Below are positions 22,567-32,211 of a stretch of DNA of 64,000 nt, in pieces. Source of the DNA: Polytrichum commune (taxonomy: Eukaryota; Streptophyta; Polytrichopsida; Polytrichales; Polytrichaceae); the NCBI GenBank assembly GCA_950295325.1, contig OX485808.1, forward strand, positions 21,722,527-21,786,526. Reading direction: 5' to 3'. Numbering within the stretch: the stretch's first letter is position 1; every line of letters starts with the position of its first letter. The position numbers were made by a program, and so were the translations under genes. The notes below the pieces were generated by a model, which was not told the DNA's origin, made no database searches, and saw nothing but the letters and a program-made list of their open reading frames with translations.

Positions 22567-25075
22567 ATTTGTTAGGTGTGAGGGGTCACTTTTTTTGTAT
22601 AAGAGTATGGTTAGACTTATTTTCCATGATGCTGGGATTTGTTGTTGTTTATAACAATGGGAGAAGAATAGAAAGAGTAATTTATGGAAATCTTCCGGCA
22701 TGTTTTTTAGGATTTTATTGGGAATTTTGTCGGGGCCGGGTACTTTATTATTTGCTAGGTTCTTTAGGCATATGTCATATGTTGCTTTGTCGAAGTATGT
22801 ATGTAGTGGAGTTTGTGGGTCCCCTCTTTTATTTAAGACTAGTCCTTCTAGATCGTGCCATGGGTATTGTCTTACCCCACATGTGCAGTTTACTATGTGC
22901 TCAGGTTGTTGGTAGCATGTAGGTACTGTGGGGCTGTTGCTGCTTGATTGTTGGATGTGTATTTCGTTGGCTATGTCTAGGGGGTTTGTGAGTATATTGT
23001 TATATCTGTCCGTAATGCAATCTAGGGGCGGTGTTTCTTGGTTGTTGAAGACTTTCTTGTGTATTCTTTTTGGGTTTTGTTCGTATAGCTGTTTATATTT
23101 GGATATGGCTTTTCTAATACAATCTCTGGTGTATTTTGTGGTAATTGTTCGGGCGAGGGTATTTGCTATTTTAGCAATTGACGCTATCTTGATGAGCCAT
23201 TCTTGTTGTAGAGGTTCGTGATTTGGGAGGGGTGGTATGTTGGCATGTTTATGGTTTATAAGTTGCTCTATTATGGGGTGTGTTTGCCATTGCATGATGT
23301 GTTTTGCTATGTAAATTGTTTTTCTAATTAGGTGATATGTGGAGAGATGTTTTTTCCATTGTTTTTGGATTTTTCTAGGCAGGAATCCACCCTGTTGTGA
23401 TGTTTGGTTTGTTAGTGTAGGAAGGGGGGGGTGCGTTACAAGTTGTTTGTATTTTGTTTGAGATTTCTTGTACTAGTTGTTCTAGTTGTATGCATGCTAT
23501 TTGCCATTGGTTGGTGTCTAGTTGGTCCTTTAATAAGGTGTTCGTAAGTTCATTTATTTGTATTGCGTTTTCCTCGTAGAATTCCGTTTTGAGTTTTTCG
23601 ATGTTTTCTTGTGGAATGGGGTTTAGGATTCTATTTGTTTTGGTTGTTACTGGAGGGGATTGGCGGGCTAAGAGGGTGTTTGGTGGTATGTGCAGGGATA
23701 CTGGTGAATGATCCGAATTTAGGTTATGGTCGTTGTTTGTGCTTGATGTGTAAAGATTGATGTTAGGTGATTTGATATAGTATCCATCTATGAGGCTTGT
23801 TTGTGTGTAGTTTTGGCCTCCTTGTCTAGAGTACGTGCTGTTTGTTGGGATGTATGTAAGTTGTATGGATTCTGTAAATGCTCTCCATTCTATGTCTTCT
23901 TGTTGTGGGGGTGTGGTATTATTGTCACTTTGTCGGCCTATTAGGGCTATGTCTATGTTAAAGTCGCCGCACAAAATGCATATATGGTTTGGATGTGTTA
24001 CCATTTGTTGTGCTATATTTTGTTTTATTGTTGGTATATGTCTGGTGTCTTCGGTATGTGTGGGCATATACATATTCATTATTAACCATGATTGTTGTGG
24101 TTGATTTTTTAACGTGATTATTTGTAAGTAAGGTGAAATGTCTATTGGGGTTGGGATTTTGGTAATGTTTCCTGGGTATGCGTAGTCTTTATCTATGATT
24201 GTGAGCAGTCCGCCTCTTGGTGGTGTATATTGTCGCCTTTGTTACACGCAGTTGGTTAATGTGTGTGTGTTGTTAAATATTAATTTATGTTTTGGAAAAA
24301 GATTTTGTATATATTTTGTGGATTTAGTAGCAGTTAGTTTGGTTTCCTGTATTGTAATAATTGCTGGTTTAAGTGTTAGGAGTTGGTGTATGTTCGGGAG
24401 GGCTGTATTTAGGGATGCGGCATTCCAGGTGGTGATGTGTGTTTGGTGGGTTGTTATATGGGTGTTATGGGTGTCTGGTACAGGTCTGGTAGGGGGAGGC
24501 GGGGGGTGTGAGTATTCCTTTATTGGTTCTTTATGTTTTAGTGTTTCTTTAAGTAGGTTCTCGGGTAGGAATGGGAATTTGTTTGTTAAGATGTCTAAGG
24601 TAATGTTTTGGTTATTTGCTTCTATGAAGTTGTATATTTCTTTATGTATGGAGTTGGGCGGGTTGATAAGGTTTTGGTTATTTTGTGTGAATAATGTGTA
24701 TGGATGTGTGTTGTGAATGTGTCTTTCAGGGGGATTTTGTAGGAGCGTCATTCGTTCCAATAGTGATGTTGTCCAGTCAGGAGTTGGTGTTTGAATTAGT
24801 AGGTGGTCACATGTTTCTAATGATGGGCTGATGGTAGTGATGAGTGCGTATAACATTCGAGGTGGTGGGTGGTGTTGGTTTTGATGTATGTAGTTTAAAA
24901 GATGCGGATATTGTGCTATTGTGTTTTGGTGTCCTGGGTGTGTCAAGTTTATGGTAGGAGCGAATTTTTTGGCTAGATGTTGATATTCTGGTTGTAGCTT
25001 GATTGTGCTTGGTATAAAGTACATTTTACATCTATTTTTGTGTGGGGGTGGGTGAGTTTGTAGTAAGTTTGGCAT

Positions 25076-25117
25076 GGGCCCTGGGTTGGATTCAATGTCC
25101 CCGCTTAACATAAGTAG
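25076..25117 (-). other. 2A-like ribosome-skipping motif at the ORF2 N terminus
   Basis: Residues 50-63 of the frame starting at 25,264 read LLMLSGDIESNPGP. This matches the 2A consensus D(V/I)ExNPG|P, with the hydrophobic LxLSG upstream that active 2A sequences show. Skipping would fall between Gly62 and Pro63 and release a 62-residue basic leader. 2A-like sequences at the N terminus of ORF2 are established for several animal and trypanosome non-LTR elements; in a plant element they would be unusual. The motif is intact, although the ORF downstream is broken. Confidence 0.8.
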
Positions 25118-25684
25118 GAATTGAGTTGAGTGCATTTTATTATTGGCTTTCTTTTGTTTATAGTTTTTTCTTTTTGTATGGGTTTTGGTTTTATGTGTTT
25201 TTTTTGAGTTAGTGTGTTGTTGTTGTTGTTTTTTTTTTCTTATTTTTGTTGAGTATAAGGGCATGTTTTTAATGTGATTATTATTTTTTACTTGGTATTG
25301 TGTTAGGTTAGTATGCCAAGTTTGGTTGAGATTTTTACTTGGGGTTATTATTATTTTATTATTTTTATGGTTTATGTGAGTGTTTATTTGGTTTGGGTTA
25401 TATTCTTGATTTTCGGAGGATTTTAGGGGGGTTATGGAGTGAATATTTGTGTGTGTTTTTGTATTGGTTTTTTTGTTTTTATATTGTATGGGTAGGTATG
25501 TTAGGTATTTTTTGGAGTAAGGTGTTTTTCTTTTGTGTGTTTTTAGTGTTCTTATATTGTTTGTTACTTTTTTTTTCTTTTTTTTTGAATAAGTGTTGTG
25601 TTATTTGAGTTTATGTGTTGTGATTTATTTTTTATTGTTAATGTTGATATTTTAGATATTTTATATCTTTTTTGTCTTTTTTTT

Positions 25685-25708
25685 GGGCGAGGCCGGTAGG
25701 CCGAGCCC
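25685..25708. other. GC-rich hairpin in an AT-rich setting
   Basis: GGGC-GA-GGCC-GGTA-GGCC-GA-GCCC is an almost symmetric stem of two 4-bp GC helices separated by tandem G/A mismatches and a four-base loop. It lies in sequence otherwise poor in C on this strand, upstream of ORF2 in the sense direction. Its role is unknown. Confidence 0.45.
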
Positions 25709-26698
25709 GTTTGAGGTTTGTTTGGTTTGGTTTTTTAATTCTTTTTGTTATCCTTTTGAGTTTTGTTTGTTGTGGGTTGTGGTGTTTGTTTTGAATTGAT
25801 TTGAAAATAGTTTTGATGGGTTGGTTGATTTGTATTAGTTTTTTTTGGGTTTGTTCTTGTGTTTGTAGGTGTTGGGTTTCTTCTTCTTTCTTTATTATTT
25901 TTATTTTTATTTTTATTTTTTTGGTTTGTGTTTGTTTTAGGAGGTTTATTTGTTTGGTGTTTTTTTTGTTTTTTGGAAGTGATATATTATTTTTGTATGT
26001 CATGTTTGGATTTTGGTTTATTAGATATTTTGTTTTAATTTTGTATTTTGGCATGGGATGTTGGCTATGTTTAGTGTGGTAATATGATGTGTTATGGAGG
26101 GCTTTGTTTTGTGATTTATAGTGCCTAGTTTTATGTTTGGTAGTTTTGGTAGTGTTATATGTAGGGGTTTTATAATTGGTTATGTCTTTAGGTGTGGTTT
26201 TTGTTGTGTACTTGGTATTTGGTTGTGTGTTAGTATGGTTAAGTTTTGTATATGTTTTGTTTGTTTTTTGGTTTTGATGAGGTGGATGTTTGTCTTTTTT
26301 GGTGGTAGACTTATTGTGCGTGGGTGTAATTGTGGGGAGGGTCTTTGGTGCGGTATTTTGTTGAGTATAGGGTATGGTATTAGTGGGTTTTTGAGTTTTT
26401 TTTTATATCATGATTTCTTTTTTGTAGAATGTGTGTTGTATGTGTAGAGCAAAGGGGATATTTTTATTGATAATTTGACAAAGGATACATGTTCTCATAA
26501 GAGATGACGTAGATAAACTAGTAAAGTTTTTTTGGTAGAGTATGGCATCCGTCTTCCTATAGGATGCTAACAAGTATAAAGTATGAGCAATATACTTGTT
26601 TTTATCTAGAACACAACATTGATAAGACTTAATACATGATTTATGATGCGGTACTAAGTAAGAGCAATTGGGTTGAGCAATGGGTTTGTTTGTAGCTA

Positions 26699-29116
26699 CT
26701 AGTTTGGTTGTTGACTAGATGGATCGGAGGAGGGGAGGGTGGGTCGCACAAGGTTCTTCACCACTTGCATGCTTTGACCTAGTACTTGCTCAAGGTTTGC
26801 GAGGGCACTTTGGAGTTCAAAGTTGATTTGGTCGGCGTAGTTCTTGGCTTCGGTGCGTACATCCGTTCGGAGTGCTGTCATGTCGGATTTGAATTCCGTT
26901 CTTAGTTTGTCATTCTCCTTTGAAACGACGTCTTGCACAAGTGTTGCAATGTCATTCTTGTTGATGGGAGGTTGGCTTGGGCCGGGTGCATTCTTCAATG
27001 CCTCAATTGTGTCGGCTAAGGCGTTGTTGACGTCCGTGAATCCAAGTTTCTTCAATGTGGCATCGTCCGGCTGTGCACTTCCATCAAGTGAGTTTGGGTG
27101 AGGATGGAACACCACCCATTTGTTTTGAAGTCTTACCGATTTTTTCAAGTGTTGCTTGTACACCACCGAGTTCAAGCATTCCACATTTGCTATTCCATGA
27201 TGGATTCTACCTGTTGCTCTAGGGTAGAATACTGATACAATGTTCTTTGTACCAAAGTGTGCATGTAAACTAGCGGTAGTTGGCTCAATGAGTTTGGTGA
27301 GGTTGAGACCTTTGGCAAGTAAGACTAAGCAATTACGGCGAATAACATCATCATGAGTAAGTTGATCACCTGAGGAGATCACCGGGGTGAGGAGTTCGCC
27401 GAGGATGGGTATTTTGTTGCGGCCAATTTTCTCAACTTGCTCCGGCGATGTTGTGATGAGCCATCCATATGCTTCCCCCGCCGTTTTTTGCACTTGTGTG
27501 AGTTCAAATTCGTGGCCTCGCTTGAAGCTCTCTTCGACAATTGCTTTGAAGAGTTGGTGAGCTACAAGGTCACGGATGTTGTCCGTGTTGATCTTGATTG
27601 TTAGCAAGTTGCTTGAGGCGAGGGGGTCGAATGATTTGGCAATTTTGGCGACGGTGAGGGTGTCATTATCCAATGTGATGGCAAAGATTCTCCCTCCTCT
27701 CAAAAGGGCCATAGCATCCTTGCTTGGGTGTTTGAGATGTACTTTGGCCAATCCCGACCATACTCTAGTTGTTTTAGGACCATGGCATAACACAGCTATT
27801 GGTTCTCCTATAAGGTCCCCTAGTTGAATTTCCATGTTTTGAAAGCGTGTCAATAGTTTCTTCATGATTTGATCTTGGCTAAAGGGAGTAGTGGGTTTTT
27901 CGAAGTGGAGTAGGATATGGTAATCCAATGAGAGGTAGGTCTTGGGGTTTACCTCAATGTCAAATGGTAGTTGTGTAATGTTGACGTGTTGACCTTCTAT
28001 GCCATCCGGTCGCGTTGTAGGCCAAAGCTTTTGTTGTACCCGGGGGAATGACATGCTTGCCGAGTGTAACTCGGCCGCTTCACTTGCAACATATCCTGAT
28101 GCTATGAGCTCATCAATTGGTGTAGTGATGGAGATGGGGGGCAAGCCGGCCTCCTGCGCAATGGTTTCCATGGTCGGGTATCCATACCAAAATTCTATTT
28201 GAGATGGGTCTCGGTAAAGGGATATGATGGTGTTGCTCTTGTTCCTCTTGTGTGATGTTTTGGTGGGGTTCGGGGAGGTCTGTTTGCTATTGGGTGTTAT
28301 GTCCTCCATTACCACCTCAGTGGTGGTGTTGGAGCTGTGGTGACGAGCATTGGATTTTGCGGTTGTGACCATGCTGCTTGACCTGCGGTGCCAACAAAAG
28401 TGAGTTAAGTGTGTAATTTCGGGATATATGTGAGGTATGCTTGGTTTCGGAGCTAGTTTTGGGAGTTGGCATGTGGGTGGAGCTGGAATGAGTTTTTGTC
28501 TATACTGTGGTTCGGGACTCTTGGCAATGTGTGCAGGGGCCCTCCTGGAAGCATATGGCCCCCAGGCATTACGCGGGTTGCACAGATTGCTCAAGGTGTT
28601 TGAGTGGTTAGTGCATATGTAGAGGAATTTTGAATTGAAAACATTGAAATTGGGGGAGTACATACCTGGATGGTTGGTGCCGAATAGGTGCCGAATTGGT
28701 GGGGTCGGAGTCGCTTGCTGGGGGGTGTGAATGTCGAGGCTGCTCTGCAAATTCTTGAGGCTGGGTGGATTGACACTGCAAGGATTCGGTGGTGGGTGGC
28801 CTTGTCGTTGTGCTGCGCAATTCACCTTGTGAGTCGGTGCAGTGCTGCTTCCGACTCCGGCTTGTGTTTCGGCGCTGGGGTGCGGGGTGCGGCTGCCTCC
28901 AGCCGGTGCGGGGTTGTGTTGTGCTTCGGTGTTGAAGTGCAGCCTGTTGGTGGGGGTGTCTGTGTGCTTCTTCCTTCTATTGCGGGCAGAGAATGCCAGT
29001 CCAATGGCTTCGGCTCTCGTGAGTCTGTCTGTGTTCTTCGACTTTTGGTGGTGCGGTTGGGCTATTGCCCGGGTTGCGAGGTATCTTCGAGGAAGTATGT
29101 GGACTACCGAGCTCAC
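26699..29116 (-). CDS. ORF1-like protein, C-terminal coiled coil, likely start at 28,372
   Basis: The open frame is 805 codons. A strong intron signal (donor at 28,675, acceptor at 28,383) lies in its N-terminal part and would not keep that part in frame. The likelier start is therefore ATG 28,372 (MVTTAKSNARHH), giving 557 residues with a spliced 5' UTR. Visible features are a basic Ser/Thr/Asn-rich N terminus, a central alpha/beta region (IVSVFYPR ... NKWVVFHPHP, which could be an RRM-like or other RNA-binding fold) and a C-terminal heptad-like helix from about NDIATLVQDVV to the end. That layout fits a retrotransposon ORF1 chaperone, and the frame lies 5' of ORF2 on the same strand. Against it, the gap to ORF2 is 1.4 kb and base composition changes near 26,450. 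No exact family was recognised. Confidence 0.6.
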   Translation of the reverse strand: MSSVVHILPRRYLATRAIAQPHHQKSKNTDRLTRAEAIGLAFSARNRRKKHTDTPTNRLHFNTEAQHNPAPAGGSRTPHPSAETQAGVGSSTAPTHKVNCAAQRQGHPPPNPCSVNPPSLKNLQSSLDIHTPQQATPTPPIRHLFGTNHPGMYSPNFNVFNSKFLYICTNHSNTLSNLCNPRNAWGPYASRRAPAHIAKSPEPQYRQKLIPAPPTCQLPKLAPKPSIPHIYPEITHLTHFCWHRRSSSMVTTAKSNARHHSSNTTTEVVMEDITPNSKQTSPNPTKTSHKRNKSNTIISLYRDPSQIEFWYGYPTMETIAQEAGLPPISITTPIDELIASGYVASEAAELHSASMSFPRVQQKLWPTTRPDGIEGQHVNITQLPFDIEVNPKTYLSLDYHILLHFEKPTTPFSQDQIMKKLLTRFQNMEIQLGDLIGEPIAVLCHGPKTTRVWSGLAKVHLKHPSKDAMALLRGGRIFAITLDNDTLTVAKIAKSFDPLASSNLLTIKINTDNIRDLVAHQLFKAIVEESFKRGHEFELTQVQKTAGEAYGWLITTSPEQVEKIGRNKIPILGELLTPVISSGDQLTHDDVIRRNCLVLLAKGLNLTKLIEPTTASLHAHFGTKNIVSVFYPRATGRIHHGIANVECLNSVVYKQHLKKSVRLQNKWVVFHPHPNSLDGSAQPDDATLKKLGFTDVNNALADTIEALKNAPGPSQPPINKNDIATLVQDVVSKENDKLRTEFKSDMTALRTDVRTEAKNYADQINFELQSALANLEQVLGQSMQVVKNLVRPTLPSSDPSSQQPN

Positions 29117-29930
29117 TCCGTGGGTGTTTGTGCCTTCAATTTGACTGTCTATGTGCCACTTTTTGTGTGCTACCGAAGTGGGTTTCGGTGCCGGAGTTGC
29201 TGGGGCGTGGGCTATTGATCTGTCTTCTCCGCCTTCCGCGTTGTGTCAGTGTCTGTGTGTTGCTGCACTGGGCTTTGGTGTGAGCGTTGCTGGGGCGTGG
29301 GTTGTTGATCTGTTTTCGCCTTCTTTCGTGATGTGCCAATGCCTGTGTGCTGCCGAAATGGGTTTCAGTGTCGGAGGTGTTGTGCATGGCGATTCGGGGA
29401 GGGTGGTGGGAGTCTTTGGTTGCCGATGGTGTCTGTGTTCGGCGAAGTCTCGGTGAAGGGGATTTGTGAGTGTCGGTGTTGTGTTGCGACCCGGTGGCGG
29501 GAATGCTCCCTGCGTTGCTCTCGCAATGTTGGTAGCTATGGAGTGCAGTAGCGACGATTGAGTGTCGAAATAGTAACAGGAGTTGTAGCTGGTCAGAGCT
29601 TGCTTGGGCGAAGATCTGTAACTTGCTATCTCGGAGTTCGAGTACCTTCTGATTGCCGGCCCAGCGTGCTCAGTATCTGGCGATCTCAGATCCAACAGGT
29701 ACCAGATCTACTTTCAGATATGCGAGGACTCCGTTGTTTCAAGTTATCGATCTATGACCAAACTGCTTGTGACCTTGCTACAAATGGTGGTACATCATTG
29801 CATGTCTGCAATGTTGCCGAGTATTCACCACAGACGCCCAGCCATACTCGTCTCTGCCTGTTCTTTGTCGACACTCGTGTTCGCTACCGGCTAGAGCTTA
29901 CGCCATCCGAACTCCTCTGTCCGATCCTGT
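28676..29930 (-). promoter_or_regulatory. GC-rich 5' leader of the ORF1-like unit with 90-bp tandem monomers
   Basis: An island richer in G and C than its surroundings. Units starting at 29,165, 29,255 and 29,345 align with a 90-bp period (GTGTGCTACCG / GTGTGTTGCTG / GTGTGCTGCCG, then GTTGCTGGGGCGTGGG and TTGATCTG). Tandem monomers upstream of ORF1 recall the promoter monomers of some LINEs. Short frames on either strand here have no recognisable domain. Confidence 0.5.
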
Positions 29931-31153
29931 GAGCATCACTTTATAAGAGATAATCTCCTAAGAGACCACACTATTATCTAGAAGTAAGAGGAAGAACCCT
30001 AGGCAAAGCTCTGAACTTAATTTTGCAATTCAAGGTTATGAAAAAAGTTCCAAAACTGAGTCGATAGACCTAAGTTCATTTGAAATGCAACTTCTCTCTT
30101 GTTGCTACAATACTCAAGCTGAAATTTGGAAAGATGATAACTAGTTTTGGTTGCGAATTTCATCCAATTTATGGTTTGGAAAAAAATATCAACACTCTTC
30201 TAGATATGGCTTCCCAATATTTGTTGTTTTGATGATTGGCTCAATTTTAAGAGTTAGTGTATCACCTACACTATTATATGGTGAATCATGTGGCGGGCCA
30301 CACTAAAAAATACATGGGATCATACTTGGGGTGCACACTATTCACCAACTTACATTGTATAACATTGGAAGACCCAAGAAAGAAATCTTGTTATCTTTTT
30401 CAAATCTTTCCCATTTCTCAATAAATAAGCATGCTATTTTATAGAACTTCTTGTGCTCTAATTAAGACACCAAGATCGTCTCGAAACTCTTAGCCATTTA
30501 AGCATGGTGATCGTTCAAAGATCAATTGCATATACCTCAAGAAACGCATGCATCTTGCTTTTTATGCTTTCTCCCTCAATTCTTGAACTTAGGAAGCTTA
30601 TCTTATGCTCTTTGAATTCATATTCTCAATGACTTTCATTTTATACCTTACCCACAACTATGTAACGTAGTCTTTTTATCCATACGAGTGTATCAATTGT
30701 CAACATGAGGCTATTTGTCAATCTTGGTAACTTTGGAATTGAGTGATTTTTCTCATTTTGATATTTGATATAAAGAGTGAGAAACAAGGAGTGAATCAAG
30801 AAGTGAGGTGGACCCTATTTTGATAGTTTGATGACCTCAAGATCATAACAAGGAATGACAAATAATGTTGGGTTAACATTTAGTGTTGGTGACACTAAAT
30901 ATCATATTTATTGTGCTAAGGCCTTTAAGCGAGTGGGTAAAAGGTAGGAGAGTGCAGGTAATAAGCACGGTGATAGGGGGAGATTCGCCATAGCCAGTTG
31001 TGCGAGGCTCAGAAACCCTAACGAAGAGAGAACAGAAGCGAAGAGACGAGACAAGCGAAGGGAAGAGAACAGGAGGGAGAGAAGGTGGGATCGACAGACA
31101 AACAGACAGACAAACAGGGATCAGGTATCACAGCAAGAGGAGCAGGAGCAACG
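29931..31153. other. Intergenic stretch upstream of NDUFA8
   Basis: AT-rich sequence with no gene. At 30,878-30,900 is a small palindrome (ATTTAGTGT, 5-base spacer, ACACTAAAT) that resembles the ends of the MITEs at 15.4-16.3 kb. A similar one (TGTAGTGTC-ACC-GACACTACA) is at 45,745-45,765. GA-rich sequence from 31,020 to 31,110 is probably the NDUFA8 5' UTR. Confidence 0.45.
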
Positions 31154-32211
31154 ATGGGGGAAAATGTGGTGGATGCGCCCATCACCACTTCGGCCGTCTT
31201 GATGTCGGCCTCCAAGCACATTACTTCCAAGTGTGGCGCCCATAACAAGGCGTTTTTGGATTGCAAGAGGAACGACCCCAACCCCGAGAAGTGTTTGCAG
31301 CAGGGCCAGAATGTTACACGATGTGTCATTTCTCTGTAAGTACACATTGCTTTCCAATCCTATAGGCATTATGAGCCTTCCCTTGCAGCAATGCTATGTT
31401 CGGTTGATTTGATTTTCGGTGCACCCTGCCACTATGGTCCACCCAATCAATCAATCATAGCGGGGTATCAGGTGAACTGAATATTTTCAACCAACCCTGT
31501 GCGAACTCAGGGGCTCGCCTCTGGGGAGATAGGTGCTTATATGGGCTCAATGTTCAAGGTGTTCACCTTTGAAAGGAGGCAGTAGTCTTGAGGGCCCTCT
31601 AATTCTTGTGATGGCCGTTTCGGGATTACATATAGACTTGGACCAGCTCGAAGACGAAGCAACACTATAATTCACGTCGGCAGCAACAGAGTCACCTCCC
31701 CTTCCTCTCTTTTTGATGTGTCGTTGCCATTGAGCCTCGGACTAAGATTAGGGTTAGCAGGAAAAGAGAAAGATCGAGGATTGGTGTGGGCTGGCTTGTC
31801 CACGCCCATTCTGTTAAAGGTGTTCGCCGTTAAAAGGATGCAATAGTCTTTGGGGCCCTGTAATTCTTGTGATGCGCATTTTGGAATTACACATTGACTT
31901 AGACCAGCTTGAAGATGATAATTCACCATAATTCACGTTGGTGGCAACCTCGGAGTTGTCTCTTCTTCCTTTTTTTGCTGTGTTGGTGCCATCGAGTCTC
32001 AGACTAAGATTAGGGTTATTGAAGAATCAGGAAGATTGGGGATAGGTGTTGCTTATGGATGGATTCATTTCTCCACCGCAGGTTGAGGGAGCTGAACACC
32101 AAGTGCCCTAAGGCGATGGAGGCATACACCAAGTGCATGGACTACTACAGCAACGAGTTTGAGATGTGCCGCAAGCAACAACAAGAATTCGAGGCGACCT
32201 GCCCACTATAG
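31154..32211 (+). CDS. NDUFA8: Complex I subunit NDUFA8-like (19 kDa CHCH protein), 2 exons
   Basis: An accessory subunit of mitochondrial NADH:ubiquinone oxidoreductase, located on the intermembrane-space side. Exons 31154-31335 and 32082-32211 join in frame (CT|G) to give 103 residues, about the size of plant orthologs. The cysteines form twin CHCH pairs: C27-x9-C37 with C47-x9-C57, and C69-x9-C79 with C90-x10-C101, suited to Mia40/Erv1 oxidation. The stretches KRNDPNPEKC, VTRCV and the C-terminal FEATCPL are typical of the plant subunit. The start is the first ATG after a GA-rich leader. The intron holds a 261-bp tandem duplication that leaves both splice sites intact. Confidence 0.93.
31556..32060. 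repeat. 261-bp tandem duplication within the NDUFA8 intron
   Basis: AAGGTGTTCACCTTTGAAAGG...GGGCCCTCTAATTCTTGTGATG (from 31,556) recurs as AAGGTGTTCGCCGTTAAAAGG...GGGCCCTGTAATTCTTGTGATG with a period of 261 bp. The copies diverge by many point changes and small gaps. Both include GACTAAGATTAGGGTTA. Confidence 0.8.

Larger units (their letters stand above)
18090..25264 (-). pseudogene. Retrotransposon ORF2 polyprotein: 2A / APE / RT / MTase-like / RNase H / Zn knuckle
   Basis: ORF2 would make the enzymes for target-primed reverse transcription. Order on the minus strand: a basic Lys/Gln-rich leader and 2A-like motif (25,264-25,076); a linker of about 200 residues; an APE endonuclease with ITTWNAASL, IQETKL, RGGLLTI, CGDFNID and SDHSPV; RT with HRPIALANTIYKFF, QEGFR, YIDLKNAFGSLDH, RGTIQGDTLSPYLF and AYADDLAV; a long region with the methyltransferase-like segment; RNase H (YYTDGSF, GNEQADALAK); a Cys/His knuckle and a tail ending at TGA 18,090-18,092. 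In-frame stops lie at 24,242, 22,001, 21,953, 21,452, 19,634, 18,876 and 18,408. Frameshifts lie near 23,385, 22,350 and 18,915. Similarity continues unbroken across each lesion, so this is a decayed full-length frame. The clade was not assigned. Confidence 0.85.
18022..26450 (-). mobile_element. Non-LTR (LINE-type) retrotransposon with 2A-like leader, degraded copy
   Basis: One element read on the minus strand, from a leader near 25.3-26.4 kb to an A-rich tail at 18,022-18,070. It carries the set of an APE-type LINE: APE endonuclease, RT, RNase H and zinc knuckle. No LTR, integrase or tyrosine recombinase was seen. The sense strand is conspicuously A- and C-rich and G-poor throughout, and this skew stops abruptly near 26,450. 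The 5' end is uncertain: either near 26,450, or near 29.9 kb if the ORF1-like frame upstream is part of it. No target-site duplication was identified. The copy is inactive (see ORF2). Confidence 0.85.

Noticed and set aside
18408-24244. Stop codons in ORF2 as a sign of a variant genetic code or programmed readthrough
   Set aside because: TAA, TAG and TGA all occur, along with three frameshifts, while the host genes here end normally in TGA (ARP3), TAG (NDUFA8, PRPP synthase) and TAA (DPY-30 gene).
27900-27990. A second 2A-like string (FDIEVNPKT) within the ORF1-like frame
   Set aside because: The essential NPGP is NPKT and the context is not at a leader boundary, so it cannot mediate skipping.
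18133-29950. Many plus-strand frames of 60-176 codons across the retrotransposon
   Set aside because: They are antisense shadows of A/C-rich minus-strand coding sequence. They are dominated by Val, Leu, Cys, Gly and Phe and carry no domains.
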